Assembly (NCBI GenBank): GCA_965226785.1
Contig: CBDDEC010000003.1
Location: forward strand, 620,001-684,000
DNA: 64,000 nt
Direction of reading: 5' to 3'
Source of the DNA: CBDDEC01 sp965226785
GTDB taxonomy: Bacteria; Chloroflexota; Dehalococcoidia; UBA2979
Positions 25,364 through 33,883 of the stretch are shown one piece after another (within the stretch, counting starts at the first letter, position 1; each line of letters opens with the position of its first letter). The translations under genes and the position numbers were made by a program. The notes beneath the pieces are model-generated. The model was not told the origin of the DNA. It saw only the letters and a list, made by a program, of their open reading frames with translations, and ran no database searches.

Positions 25364-26257
25364 TTACGTCGCTGCCTGTTCCAGTGCAGCCGTGCCACCC
25401 ACGATGTCGAGCAGCTCGCTGGTGATCGCTTCCTGTCGCGCCTTGTTGTAGGTGAGGGTCAGGTCCGCGACCATGTCGCCCGCTGCGTCGGTTGCCTGCC
25501 GCATAGCCACCATGCGCGCCGACTGCTCGGACGCTTGTGCCTCCAAGATCGCCTCGAAGATCTGCATCTCCACGTAGCGCGGAAGCAGGGTCTCGAGCAG
25601 CGCCTCCGGCGAGGGCTCGAAGATGAAGTCCGTCGGCAGCGCGTCCGCCTCGTCCGGCGCCGTGATCGGCAGGATCTGCCGGATCGTCGGCCGTTGCACG
25701 GCGGCGTTCACGAACTGCTGGTAGCCGATGTAGACCTCGTCGATCTCGCCACGGGTGTAGTCGTCGATGATGATGCGCGCGATCGGGAGGATCTGCGATA
25801 TGTCGGGGAAGTCGCCAATGTCGTCGAACTCGGCGAGCTGCGGGAACCCCGCGCGGCGGAAGAACTCGCGCCCCTTGCGCCCCACCGGCAGCACCGACAC
25901 GCGGTCGACCTCGGGCTGCCGCTCGAGGGCCAGCGCGGCGCCCGCGCGGTTCATGTTGGAGTTGAGTCCGCCGGCCAGGCCACGATCAGCGGTGATGTGC
26001 ACGAAGGCGAAGTGCACTACCTCGCGCTGCTGGAGCAGCGGCGGCATCTGGTCTTCATCGATGCTCCCTGCGGAGCCGGAGAGGTGTGTCAGCACCCCGC
26101 GCATTCGCTCGGCGTAGGGTCGCGCCGCCAGCGCGCGCTCCTGGGCGCGCCGCATCTTCGACGCGGCGACCAGCTCCATGGCGCGTGTGACCTTGGCCGT
26201 GTTCTCCACCGACCGAATACGGTCGCGGATGGCTCGTACCGTGCCGCCGCCTGCCAT
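25364..26257 (-). CDS. atpG: F1 ATP synthase gamma subunit
   Basis: A 297-residue gamma subunit, the rotating shaft. The N-terminal helix MAGGGTVRAIRDRIRSVENTAKVTRAMELVAASKMRRAQ is canonical, the central Rossmann-like region includes FVHITADRGLAGGLNSNMNR, and the C-terminal helix ARMVAMRQATDAAGDMVADLTLTYNKARQEAITSELLDIVGG is the strongest family signature. Slightly longer than the E. coli protein, in the linker between. Located between atpA and atpD as usual. Confidence 0.96.
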   Translation of the reverse strand: MAGGGTVRAIRDRIRSVENTAKVTRAMELVAASKMRRAQERALAARPYAERMRGVLTHLSGSAGSIDEDQMPPLLQQREVVHFAFVHITADRGLAGGLNSNMNRAGAALALERQPEVDRVSVLPVGRKGREFFRRAGFPQLAEFDDIGDFPDISQILPIARIIIDDYTRGEIDEVYIGYQQFVNAAVQRPTIRQILPITAPDEADALPTDFIFEPSPEALLETLLPRYVEMQIFEAILEAQASEQSARMVAMRQATDAAGDMVADLTLTYNKARQEAITSELLDIVGGTAALEQAAT

Positions 26258-26309
26258 CGATGCCTCCTGTGTCTCCTACGTCGCCTCGAGGTGCGTCCTC
26301 GAGGTTGCG

Positions 26310-27836
26310 CTAGTAGGCGACCGTCGCCTTGAAGTCGAGGATCGCCTGCCGCAACGCGGCGTCGGTGTCCTCGCTGAAGTCTCCCGTGTTGTCGATCTCG
26401 TCGAGGATCGGCCGGTGCGACGCTGCCATGTACTCGTGGAACGCTGGCTCGAAGTCACCGAGCTTGTCCGTCGGCACGTCGTCCAGCAGGCCCCTGACGC
26501 CTGCGTACAGGATCGTGACCTGCTTCGACAGCTCGAGCGGTGCGAACTGCGGCTGCTTGAGCAGCTCCGTCAGCTTCTCGCCTCGGACGAGCTGCTGTCG
26601 CGTGGCGGCGTCCAGGTCGTCCGTGCCGAACTGAGCGAACGCTTGCAGCTCGCGGTACTGCGAAAGGTCGAGGCGGAGCGTGCCCGCCACCTTCTTCATC
26701 GCCCGCGTCTGCGCGTCGCCGCCCACCCGAGACACGGAGATGCCGGGGTCGGTCGCGGGGCGCTGACCGGAGTTGAAGAGGTCCAGCTCCAAGAAGATCT
26801 GGCCGTCGGTAATGGAGATGACGTTCGTCGGGATGTACGCCGACACGTCGCCCGCCTGCGTCTCGATGATCGGCAGCGCCGTCACCGATCCGCCGCCAAG
26901 CGCCTCGGTCACGCGCGCGGAGCGTTCGAGAAGCCGCGAGTGGAGGTAGAAGACGTCGCCGGGGTATGCCTCCCGGCCCGGTGGGCGGCGCAGCAGCAGC
27001 GACAGCTCGCGGTAGGCCCAGGCGTGCTTCGACAGGTCGTCATAGATGATCAGCACGTCACGGCCGTTCGCCATGAAGTACTCGGACATCGCAGCCCCCG
27101 CGTACGGAGCCAGGTACTGCAGAGCCGCCGACTCGGCAGCGGAGGCGGAGACGACGATGGTGTGCTCCATCGAGCCGTGCTCCTGCAGGGCCGCGACCGT
27201 CTGCGCGACCTTCGCGTCCTTCTGCCCTACGGCAACGTAGATGCAGATCACGCCGCCGCCGCGCTGGTTGATAATCGCGTCGACCGCGATCGCGCTCTTG
27301 CCGATCGAGCGGTCGCCGATGATCAGCTCGCGCTGCCCTCGACCGAGGGGAATCATGGCGTCGATCGCCTTGACGCCGGTCTGCAGCGGCTCGTCGACGT
27401 GGACGCGGTCGACGACACCTGGCGCGACACGCTCCACGGGGTACACCGTGTCGCTGGCGATCGGGCCCTTTTCGTCGATCGGGTCGCCGAGCGCGTTCAC
27501 CACGCGGCCAATCAGCGCGTCGCCGACCGGAACGGAGGCGACCTGGCCGGTCGTCCGCACCTCGGCGCCCTCCTTCACCTTGGAGTACTCGCCCAGGATG
27601 ATGACGCCGACGGTCTCTTCCTCGAGGTTGAGCGCGAGCCCTCGCACGGGCCGGCCAGCCTTGTCCGTGACATCGAACTCGACGAGCTCGGAGGCCACGC
27701 ATTCGCCGAGGCCGTGGATGCGGGCGATGCCGTCACCGGCTTCGATCACCGTCCCCACGTTGGTCTGCTCGGCGCCACTGTCGAAGCCCTCGATCTGCTC
27801 TCGCAGGATGGAGGCAATTTCTTCGGCTCGTACCAT
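26310..27836 (-). CDS. atpA: F1 ATP synthase alpha subunit
   Basis: A 508-residue alpha subunit with the non-catalytic nucleotide site. The P-loop is GDRSIGKSAIAVD (usually GDRQTGKTAIA), preceded by GVKAIDAMIPLGRGQRELIIG. The arginine-finger region SVSRVGGDAQTRAMKKVAGTLRLDLSQYREL is intact. ATG 27836 (MVRAEEIASILREQIEGF) is chosen because the GAGGAACC site sits before it; an ATG seven codons upstream is less likely. Regulatory N-terminus and C-terminal helical part are full length. Confidence 0.97.
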   Translation of the reverse strand: MVRAEEIASILREQIEGFDSGAEQTNVGTVIEAGDGIARIHGLGECVASELVEFDVTDKAGRPVRGLALNLEEETVGVIILGEYSKVKEGAEVRTTGQVASVPVGDALIGRVVNALGDPIDEKGPIASDTVYPVERVAPGVVDRVHVDEPLQTGVKAIDAMIPLGRGQRELIIGDRSIGKSAIAVDAIINQRGGGVICIYVAVGQKDAKVAQTVAALQEHGSMEHTIVVSASAAESAALQYLAPYAGAAMSEYFMANGRDVLIIYDDLSKHAWAYRELSLLLRRPPGREAYPGDVFYLHSRLLERSARVTEALGGGSVTALPIIETQAGDVSAYIPTNVISITDGQIFLELDLFNSGQRPATDPGISVSRVGGDAQTRAMKKVAGTLRLDLSQYRELQAFAQFGTDDLDAATRQQLVRGEKLTELLKQPQFAPLELSKQVTILYAGVRGLLDDVPTDKLGDFEPAFHEYMAASHRPILDEIDNTGDFSEDTDAALRQAILDFKATVAY

Positions 27837-27888
27837 CGTTGGTTCCTCGCTCACCACCGTCGTACGGCGGTACTCGTTTTCGTTCGGC

Positions 27889-28431
27889 CTAGAGCGACGC
27901 GCGCTCCAGGTGTGATCGCAGTGCGCGGAGGCGTCCGCGCGTCGATCCGTCCAGTAGCTGGTCCCCGACGCGGATCACGAGCCCGCCAACGAGCTCGCCA
28001 TCGACGCCGGTCTCCAGCTCCACCGTCTTGCCGGTTTGAGACGCCAGTTGCTCTCGGATCGAGGCCACGCGCGCCTCGCCCAGCTCGACCGCGCTCGTCA
28101 CCGTGGCACGCACGATGCCGCGCTCCTCGTCGAGCAGTTCGCGGAAGAACGAAGCGATCGAGGGCCCCAGGGCCATCCGGTTCTTACGACGCAGCAGGCG
28201 GAACAGGTTGAGCTGTTTGGCCCCGACGTTCGGCAGCACGCGGCGGACAATGGCCTGGAAGTCGGCATCCGTCATGCCGTCCGCCTGCAACGCCTCGGTG
28301 TGACTGCTCTGCGCGGTGAGCGCGTCGAGCACCTCCGCGGCGTCGAGCCAGGCGTCGAAGTCGCCATCGGCCCGCGCGATGTCGATCATCGCGAGGGCGT
28401 AGCGTCGACCGGCGACATTTCTTGCTGCCAT
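27889..28431 (-). CDS. atpH: F1 ATP synthase delta subunit
   Basis: A 180-residue delta (OSCP) subunit linking F1 to the b stalk. The N-terminal helical domain starts MAARNVAGRRYALAMIDIARADG, a typical AxxYAxALxxxA pattern, and the C-terminal segment VELETGVDGELVGGLVIRVGDQLLDGSTRGRLRALRSHL is diagnostic (GGxxIRVGDxxxDxSxxxxLxxL). It follows atpF after 3 bases, indicating coupling, and precedes atpA. Confidence 0.95.
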   Translation of the reverse strand: MAARNVAGRRYALAMIDIARADGDFDAWLDAAEVLDALTAQSSHTEALQADGMTDADFQAIVRRVLPNVGAKQLNLFRLLRRKNRMALGPSIASFFRELLDEERGIVRATVTSAVELGEARVASIREQLASQTGKTVELETGVDGELVGGLVIRVGDQLLDGSTRGRLRALRSHLERASL

Positions 28432-28434
28432 GCG

Positions 28435-29067
28435 TCAGTTGTTACCGTTCTGTCCGAAGCTGCTGTCGACGAGCACGTCGTCGATCAGGCGCTGGTGGGC
28501 ATCGCGGTCGAGCGACTGCCCGAGGACACGCTCAGCGGCGGTGATCGTGAGGTCCGCGAACTCGGTGCGCAGCGCCTGGATCGCCTGGTCGCGCTCCGAC
28601 TGGATCGAGGCCTGTGCATCGGTCCGGATGCGCTCCGCAGCGGTCCGCGCCTGGTCCTCGAGTTCGGTCCGCAGCTGGGACGCCGACTCCTGCGCTCCCG
28701 CGAGCAATCGCTGTGCTTCAGCGCGCGCCTCGGCGAGCACCTGCTGCGACTGCTGTTCGGACGCTTCGGCCTGGGAGGCGGCCTCCTCGGACTTGACGAG
28801 GCCCTCCTCGATGCGCCGCTTGCGCTCGTCGAGCATGTTCATGATCGGCTTGAACAGGAACAGCCGCAGGACAATCAGCAGGATCGCGAAGTTGAGTAGC
28901 TGCGCCACCAGGCCGGGCAGGTTGAAGCCCAGCGCTGAGATGCCGCCGGACTCCTCGGCCGCCATCGCCGAGGCGGGCAGCGCCGCCACCAGCAGACCAA
29001 CCGCCAGCGCGGCCAGTCGTGCCCGGGCGGAGCGCCGGGTCCACAGCTTCTGCGAAGACTTCGTCAT
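28435..29067 (-). CDS. atpF: F0 ATP synthase b subunit with signal-like N-terminus
   Basis: A 210-residue b subunit. The membrane helix LPGLVAQLLNFAILLIVLRLFLF is followed by KPIMNMLDERKRRIEEGL and a long charged coiled coil. In front of this lies an extra N-terminal segment of about 40 residues: basic KSSQKLWTRRSARAR, hydrophobic LAALAVGLLVAALP and a possible signal peptidase site in ASAMAAEESG. Cleavage would leave the N-terminus outside, which fits the known topology of b. ATG 29067 is preferred because GGAG lies six bases upstream; ATG 29079 is possible. Confidence 0.94.
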   Translation of the reverse strand: MTKSSQKLWTRRSARARLAALAVGLLVAALPASAMAAEESGGISALGFNLPGLVAQLLNFAILLIVLRLFLFKPIMNMLDERKRRIEEGLVKSEEAASQAEASEQQSQQVLAEARAEAQRLLAGAQESASQLRTELEDQARTAAERIRTDAQASIQSERDQAIQALRTEFADLTITAAERVLGQSLDRDAHQRLIDDVLVDSSFGQNGNN

Positions 29068-29134
29068 CTTCGGCTCCATTCACGCCCGCCGTGCGCCCCT
29101 CCACGGGGGTGCGACGGGACGTCTGGGCTCGCGC

Positions 29135-29473
29135 CTAGAAGACGAAGCCGATCAGGATCGCTGTCACCAGCGCGTAGATGCCGATGGCTTCGGCGAACGC
29201 GATGGCGAGGATCATGTTGGTCTGGATCGCGCCGGCGGCCTCGGGGTTGCGCCCCAGAGCCTCCATCGCCTTCCCACCCAGGAAGCCAATGCCGAGTCCC
29301 GGGCCAAAGGCGCCCAGGCCCATGGCCAGGCCTGCGGCCAGGAACTTCGCCGAGTTCTCGGTCGAGACGTTGTCTGCCGCCTCCTGCGCGCCGGCCACGC
29401 CGGTCGCCGCCAGGAACGCCAGACCGGCCAGGACGACGACGAAGATCGCGCGCCGGGTCATCGCTACTGTCAT
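29135..29473 (-). CDS. atpE: F0 ATP synthase c subunit with signal-like N-terminus
   Basis: A 112-residue c subunit, the proton-carrying ring. The mature part (about the last 75 residues) has helix 1 FLAAGLAMGLGAFGPGLGIGFLGG, the polar loop GRNPEAAG and helix 2 with the ion-binding Glu in ILAIAFAEAIGIYALV. The residue after Glu is Ala, not Ser/Thr, so H+ rather than Na+ coupling is likely. The first about 30 residues, MTRRAIFVVVLAGLAFLAATGVAGAQ, form a signal-peptide-like extension. GAGGAAA precedes ATG 29473. Confidence 0.95.
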   Translation of the reverse strand: MTVAMTRRAIFVVVLAGLAFLAATGVAGAQEAADNVSTENSAKFLAAGLAMGLGAFGPGLGIGFLGGKAMEALGRNPEAAGAIQTNMILAIAFAEAIGIYALVTAILIGFVF

Positions 29474-29497
29474 GTTCGATTTCCTCCCTGGGTGCAC

Positions 29498-29601
29498 CGC
29501 GGTCGACCGGTCCTCGGACGACGGGTGCGCTCAGTGTTTGCTTACTCCATCAACACACCCCCGCCGCCGGCCGAGGCCCGCGAGGGGGGTGGCTTATGCA
29601 A
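29498..29601 (-). promoter_or_regulatory. atpB-atpE intergenic hairpin region
   Basis: The 104 bases between atpB and atpE are the longest gap of the operon. CACCCCC (29558-29564) can pair with GGGGGTG (29586-29592), enclosing a GC-rich loop region. It may protect or process the mRNA to raise c-subunit expression, since c is needed in about ten copies. This role is inferred from position only. Confidence 0.3.
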
Positions 29602-30744
29602 TTAATGTGCCTCCGCCACCTCGTGGTCATCGCCGTGTTGCGATACCGCTGACAGGGCGAAGACGAGCGTCAGGATGGCGAAGACGAAGGCCTGGATCAG
29701 TCCGACGAAGAGTTCGAGCGCGTAGAAGATGTCCGCGAGCACGAACGGCACGAGGAACGTCATCATCAGCAGCAGCACCTCGCCGGCGAAGATGTTGCCG
29801 AAGAGACGGAAGGTGAACGAGATGATGCGGGAGAGCTCCGAAACGAACTCGAGCAACCCGACGAAGATGTCGATCACCCCCATCGGACCTCTGCGCAGTG
29901 CGCCGAAGGCGAAGAACTTCCCGAGGTAGCTCACGCCCAGCGTGCTGAGGCCCCAGAACTCCACGAAGATGAAGGAGAAGATGGCGATCGCGAGCGGCGC
30001 GTTGGTGTCGGTCATCACCGACCGGAAGTACGGCGCGATGATGCCGCTGAACTCGGTGACCTCGCCCTCTTCGGCGGCGGAGGTCGAGGCTTCGGCGCTA
30101 GCGCCTGGCGCCACGCTGACCAGCGCCACGCCGGAGCCGTCAGCCAGGGTCGAGGCGTGGTCGTCCTCGGCCGCCTCGTCCTCGGCGCCATGAGCCTCGA
30201 GGGGCAGGCGCTCGCCATCGATGATCTGGTAGGGCTCGTCGCCGTTGCCGATGTCGACCTGGTCGGGCTTGAACGGGATGTACGCGAACGTGCCGATCAG
30301 CGGCCATTCGACCTGCTTGAGGACCGCCTGCTTGTCGCCGACGGCGGGCTCGGTGCGGCCGATCACGTTGTTGATCGGCAGCAGGCCGGCGTAATTGGAG
30401 ATGAGGATGAAGAAGAAGATCGTGCCGATCAGTGGGAAGAAGCGGCGGCCGTTCTTCTCGCCAGCGATGCCGACGACGATGTCGTAGAGCGCTACGACCG
30501 CGGCCTCGACCGCGCCGCTGAAGCCGGAGGGGACGACGCTGACGCCGCGTCCGGCGACGACCGCGACGATGACCAGCAGTGCGACGATGAACCAGGACGT
30601 GAACATCGTGTTCGTGACGTCCAGCGGGCCCCAATGGAAGACGGTTTCGGGTGCGACGATAATCGCGGGTGACGCGCCACCGACGAAGAAGAAGCCAACG
30701 AGGCCGAGCGCTACGACGAGGATGGCGACGATAGCCAACCGCAT
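29602..30744 (-). CDS. atpB: F0 ATP synthase a subunit with large insertion
   Basis: A 380-residue a subunit, about 110-130 residues longer than usual. The proton-channel Arg is in ISFTFRLFGNIFAGE, and the preceding MGVIDIFVGLLEFVSELSR and final LELFVGLIQAFVFAILTLVF are standard. The extra length has two sources: an N-terminal hydrophobic segment (LAIVAILVVALGLVGFFF) and about 100 residues inserted after NYAGLLPINNVIGRTEP. That stretch holds an acidic, Ala/Ser-rich section (AEDEAAEDDHASTLAD) and lies in the P-side loop before PYFRSVMTDTNAPLAIA. ATG 30744 follows GGAAG. Confidence 0.94.
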   Translation of the reverse strand: MRLAIVAILVVALGLVGFFFVGGASPAIIVAPETVFHWGPLDVTNTMFTSWFIVALLVIVAVVAGRGVSVVPSGFSGAVEAAVVALYDIVVGIAGEKNGRRFFPLIGTIFFFILISNYAGLLPINNVIGRTEPAVGDKQAVLKQVEWPLIGTFAYIPFKPDQVDIGNGDEPYQIIDGERLPLEAHGAEDEAAEDDHASTLADGSGVALVSVAPGASAEASTSAAEEGEVTEFSGIIAPYFRSVMTDTNAPLAIAIFSFIFVEFWGLSTLGVSYLGKFFAFGALRRGPMGVIDIFVGLLEFVSELSRIISFTFRLFGNIFAGEVLLLMMTFLVPFVLADIFYALELFVGLIQAFVFAILTLVFALSAVSQHGDDHEVAEAH

Positions 30745-30776
30745 GCGCGCTTCCCTTCCAGGCACTCGCTCCGGCG

Positions 30777-30998
30777 TTAGTCCTTGTCGGTCGGGTTGGT
30801 GCGCTCGATGAACTGCATCAACTGCCGATAGGCGCCGTAAAACCCCGCCGCGAGGCCCAACACCAGGAAGATCAGGGTCAGCACGGGTTCCGAGTCAAAC
30901 CGCAGGTCGAGGAAGTGCCCGACGAGGGTCAACCCGACGATCGTGGTGGCCAGGTAGCTCCCGATGCCCAGCAATCCGAATGCTGGCGAGTTCCACAT
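30777..30998 (-). CDS. atpZ: AtpZ/AtpI-type F0F1 ATPase accessory protein
   Basis: A 73-residue two-helix membrane protein at the head of the operon: GIGSYLATTIVGLTLVGHFLDLRF (first helix ending in the typical G-x-x-LD motif) and LTLIFLVLGLAAGFYGAYRQLMQ. AtpZ/AtpI proteins assist c-ring assembly and may carry Mg2+ or Ca2+. A GGAGG site lies shortly before the ATG and the operon promoter about 45 bases upstream. Confidence 0.85.
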   Translation of the reverse strand: MWNSPAFGLLGIGSYLATTIVGLTLVGHFLDLRFDSEPVLTLIFLVLGLAAGFYGAYRQLMQFIERTNPTDKD

Positions 30999-31043
30999 CG
31001 GCCTGCGCCCTCCGGGTCTCCGTTGGGTTCTGAGGCCGCTCGG

Positions 31044-31072
31044 AAACTATCACGGCCATTTCTACCGGGCAA
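31044..31072 (-). promoter_or_regulatory. Promoter of the ATP synthase operon
   Basis: On the minus strand TTGCCC (31067-31072), a 17-base spacer and TAGTTT (31044-31049). Transcription would begin near 31037, giving a leader of about 40 bases with the atpZ GGAGG ribosome-binding site. Confidence 0.6.
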
Positions 31073-31175
31073 GCATTTGTGAGGGCGCGCACGAACGCCC
31101 GAGAACCCTCGTCAGCGCTGGCTTCTCTGGGTAGGCCGCGGAGCGAGGATCTGCCCCACGACCGCGCCCGCGACC

Positions 31176-31778
31176 TCAGTCCTTGGCCGGCTCGTCTCCC
31201 GAGCCGAGGTCATCGAGGTCGAGCCCCGAAACGAACTCATGAAACGCCGAGAGCTTCTCGAGCTCCTCCGCGGAGGCGGCCGCCGGCGCGTCGCGCCCGG
31301 CCTCACTCTCGTCCAGGGGTTCGCCGTCATCGGAGAGCGTCTGGCCGGCGCGCTCAAGCACCTCCGGCGCCGCGTAGAGCGGCACGCCCGCACGCACAGC
31401 GAGGGCGATCGCATCCGAGGGCCGTGAGTCGATCTCGACGGTCCGTCCGTCCTGCTCGACCTGAATGCGGGCGAAGAACGTGTCGTCCTGGAGGTCGTTG
31501 ATGACGACCGCTTTCACGTCGCCGCCCAACTCCAAGATCATGTTGAGCATGAGGTCATGCGTCAGCGGCCGCGCCACCGAGACATCTTGCAGCCGCAGCG
31601 TGATGGCGTCCGCGAGATCGGGGCCAATCCAGATCACCAGGTAGCGCTCGCTGTCCTTCTCGCGAAGGATCACGACGCGACGGAGGTTGCGGAGACCGAC
31701 CCGAATCGAGTCGATGATTACCTCGTGCATGCCGTCAACAGGTCCGGCCACAGTCGCCTCTCGCCTGCCCACCACCAT
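31176..31778 (-). CDS. Bifunctional nuclease family protein (DUF151)
   Basis: A 200-residue protein of the BFN/DUF151 family. The core reads MHEVIIDSIRVGLRNLRRVVILREKDSERYLVIWIGPDLADAI, LTHDLMLNMILELGGDVKAVVINDLQDDTFFARI and DSRPSDAIALAVRAGVPLYAAPEVLE, a near-perfect match in order. The C-terminus carries an acidic tail, perhaps a UVR-like remnant. The plant/archaeal founder has DNase and RNase activity; the bacterial role is unknown. A TAGACT hexamer lies only 3 bases before ATG 31790, so ATG 31778 is the more plausible start. Last gene of the murI-pyrF group or separately transcribed. Confidence 0.88.
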   Translation of the reverse strand: MVVGRREATVAGPVDGMHEVIIDSIRVGLRNLRRVVILREKDSERYLVIWIGPDLADAITLRLQDVSVARPLTHDLMLNMILELGGDVKAVVINDLQDDTFFARIQVEQDGRTVEIDSRPSDAIALAVRAGVPLYAAPEVLERAGQTLSDDGEPLDESEAGRDAPAAASAEELEKLSAFHEFVSGLDLDDLGSGDEPAKD

Positions 31779-31819
31779 GGGATCTGTCATTCGAGTCTAG
31801 GTTCGTGCGTGAGGGAAGG

Positions 31820-32101
31820 TCAACGTTTTCCAGCGCCGCCGTCATCGTCGAGGTCTGAACCAGCGCTGTCAGGTCCGCCGTAGAGGGCGCGCTCGATCGC
31901 CGGGTCGACCTCCGGACCGCGCTCGATCAGGGTTTTCAGGCGTCGGCGCAGGGTCGCGCGGTCCATGAGGACGCGGCGACCACAGGTGCGGCAGCGCATG
32001 CCGATGTCCGCGCCCACGCGGTCGACATCCCACTCCGTGCCACCGCAGGGATGCTTACGCCGCAGTTCGAGCGCGTCGCCGACTCGCAGGTCGAGGACCA
32101 T
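31820..32101 (-). CDS. DUF951 domain-containing protein
   Basis: A 93-residue protein. LRVGDALELRRKHPCGGTEWDVDRVGADIGMRCRTCGRRVLMDRATLRRRLK matches DUF951 (VGDxVxLKKxHPCGxxxWxxxRxGxDxxxxCxxCGxxxxxxR). Three Cys (HPCGG, CRTCG) suggest a zinc site; family members may bind nucleic acid, with no proven role. The pyrF stop is 6 bases upstream, so it is in that operon. The C-terminal part beyond residue 60 is acidic and variable. Confidence 0.85.
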   Translation of the reverse strand: MVLDLRVGDALELRRKHPCGGTEWDVDRVGADIGMRCRTCGRRVLMDRATLRRRLKTLIERGPEVDPAIERALYGGPDSAGSDLDDDGGAGKR

Positions 32102-32107
32102 GGCGCG

Positions 32108-33007
32108 TCATTCCGCCTCGGCCGCCGAGGCGGCAGCTCGGGCGCTGTCACGCGCCGCGTTGATGGCGAGGCGCAGCGCCTCCGCGCTATCGCGCGCCGC
32201 GTCGGCCCAGGCGAGCAGGTCGCCGCCCGCCTCGTGCTCCGCGCCCGCGTAGATCACGCCCCGCGACGCGTTGATGAGGATGCCGTGCTGCCGCGCGTCG
32301 AGGCCCGCCATCACTGCCGCCTCGAGGTCCGCGGTCTGCGCGCCGACGCCGGGCATCAGCAACGGCAGGTTCAGTGCGAGCTCGCGGATGGCGGCCGCCT
32401 CGGCGGGGTAGGTCGCGCCCACCACCAGGCCCACGTTGCCGCGTGTATTCCACTCGGTCGCGAGCCGCGCGACATGCTCGTACAGCGGCCGGCCGTCGTC
32501 GCCGACCGGCAGGTCCTGGAGGTCGCGCGCGCCCGGGTTCGAGGTGCGGCAGAGCACGAACGAGTGCCGGTCCTCGCGCTCGAGGAACGGTTCGAGCGCG
32601 TCACCGCCGAGGTACGGGTTGACCACGACGGCGTCGACGTTGAGCCCGTCGAAGACGGCCTGCGCGTACGCCTCGGCGGTATTGCCGATGTCGCCGCGCT
32701 TGGCGTCGAGGAGCACCGGGATGTCGTCGGGCACCGCTGCGACCAGCTCGCGCAGCATCGGCAGGCCCTCGTCGATATCCGGCTCGAAGAAAGCGATGTT
32801 CGGCTTGTAGCAGCAGGCGATGTCCGCCGTCGCCTCGACGATGGTGTGCAGGAAGTCGCGGGTTGGGATGCCGCTGGGGATGCGCGAGCGGTCGGGGTCG
32901 AGGCCGACGCAGAGCAACGAGTCGTTGCGCTCGCTGGCGCCCGCGAACTTGGCCGCGAAGCGGCTCCTGGTCGCCACGGCTGGCGGCTCGCTCGTCTCAG
33001 TTGTCAT
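32108..33007 (-). CDS. pyrF: Orotidine-5'-phosphate decarboxylase
   Basis: A 299-residue type-2 OMP decarboxylase, last step of UMP synthesis. The catalytic DxKxxD motif appears as LLDAKRGDIGNTAEAYAQAVF, preceded by LCVGLDPDRSRIP and KPNIAFFE. The phosphate-binding end is LLMPGVGAQTADLEAAV with NASRGVIYAG. Longer than the E. coli enzyme, as usual for the mycobacterial/actinobacterial subfamily. Between murI and the DUF951 gene, on the same strand with short gaps. Confidence 0.95.
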   Translation of the reverse strand: MTTETSEPPAVATRSRFAAKFAGASERNDSLLCVGLDPDRSRIPSGIPTRDFLHTIVEATADIACCYKPNIAFFEPDIDEGLPMLRELVAAVPDDIPVLLDAKRGDIGNTAEAYAQAVFDGLNVDAVVVNPYLGGDALEPFLEREDRHSFVLCRTSNPGARDLQDLPVGDDGRPLYEHVARLATEWNTRGNVGLVVGATYPAEAAAIRELALNLPLLMPGVGAQTADLEAAVMAGLDARQHGILINASRGVIYAGAEHEAGGDLLAWADAARDSAEALRLAINAARDSARAAASAAEAE

Positions 33008-33034
33008 CGGGCACAGCTCCCGGGGGAGGCTCGG

Positions 33035-33829
33035 TCAGGCGGCGACGCGTTCGACCCGGATCGGCGGTAGATCGGCCTGAGCGCCGCGTAATCGGGAGAG
33101 AACGCGCTCGAAGGCTGCCGCATCACCCGAAGGATAGCAGACCACCTCGCCGACCCCGGCAGACGCATCTTCCGCCTCGCCCAGCACGTGCACGACCCGG
33201 CGTGCCACCGGCTCGGCGGCGTCGAGGGCGCTCACACCCTCGGGCAGGAGCCGTGCGAGCAGCGGGCGCAAGAAGCCGTAGTGCGTGCAGCCCAGCGCCA
33301 CCACATCGACGCCGGCGCGGAGCGGCGCTTCGAGCGCCTCGCGCAGCATCGTCTCGACCTCTCCGCCATCGATCGCGCCCGCCTCGACGAGGTCCGCGAG
33401 GCCGGGCATGGCGAGTGCGAACACCTCGACGTCGGCCGCGTAGTCGGCCGCGAGGCGCGCGAGGCGTTCGCCAGCGACGGTGCCCGGCGTCGCCAGCACA
33501 GCCACGCGTCTCGAGCGGCTTCGCTCCGCGGCCGGCTTCAGCGGCGGCTCCATGCCGACGATCGGCACCGATTGCTCCGCGCGCAGGCGCTCCAGGGCCG
33601 CAGACGAGGCCGTGTTGCAGGCGACGACCACGACCGACACGCCATGGGCGACCAGCTCCGCAGTGATCGTGGACGAGCGCTCGGCGACGATCTCCGAGGT
33701 TTGGTCGCCGTAGGGGAAGTGCGCCGTGTCGGCGACATAACGGATCGTGAGGTCCGGGCGCAGCCGGTGCAGCGCAGTGGCGACTGTGAGGCCGCCGACC
33801 CCGGAGTCGAAGATGCCGACGGCCGTCAC
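33035..33829 (-). CDS. murI: Glutamate racemase
   Basis: A 264-residue glutamate racemase supplying D-Glu for peptidoglycan. GIFDSGVGGLTVATALHRL holds the substrate-binding Asp-Ser; the two catalytic Cys are in VVACNTASSAAL and ALGCTHYGFL, with PYGDQTSE in between. GTG 33829 is chosen: GGAGG lies nine bases before it, whereas the ATG upstream (MERRGSGG) overlaps the probable -10 element. First gene of a minus-strand group with pyrF, the DUF951 gene and the bifunctional nuclease gene. Confidence 0.95.
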   Translation of the reverse strand: MTAVGIFDSGVGGLTVATALHRLRPDLTIRYVADTAHFPYGDQTSEIVAERSSTITAELVAHGVSVVVVACNTASSAALERLRAEQSVPIVGMEPPLKPAAERSRSRRVAVLATPGTVAGERLARLAADYAADVEVFALAMPGLADLVEAGAIDGGEVETMLREALEAPLRAGVDVVALGCTHYGFLRPLLARLLPEGVSALDAAEPVARRVVHVLGEAEDASAGVGEVVCYPSGDAAAFERVLSRLRGAQADLPPIRVERVAA

Positions 33830-33857
33830 GCCTCGTCCTCCGCTGCCCCGCCGCTCC

Positions 33858-33863
33858 ATGCTA
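33858..33863 (-). promoter_or_regulatory. Putative -10 element of murI
   Basis: TAGCAT on the minus strand, 28 bases before the murI GTG. It lies back to back with the comB -10 element, only 8 bases apart, so polymerase binding at the two promoters would interfere. Confidence 0.45.
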
Positions 33864-33871
33864 GCGCAGGC

Positions 33872-33877
33872 TAGACT
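33872..33877 (+). promoter_or_regulatory. Putative -10 element, leaderless comB
   Basis: TAGACT followed by exactly six bases (CGCCCG) and ATG 33884, the same arrangement seen at 10676, 17498 and 50255. Confidence 0.5.
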
Positions 33878-33883
33878 CGCCCG

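Noticed and set aside
26178..28211. 677-codon plus-strand open frame across atpA and atpH
   Set aside because: Antisense shadow of highly conserved ATP synthase genes.
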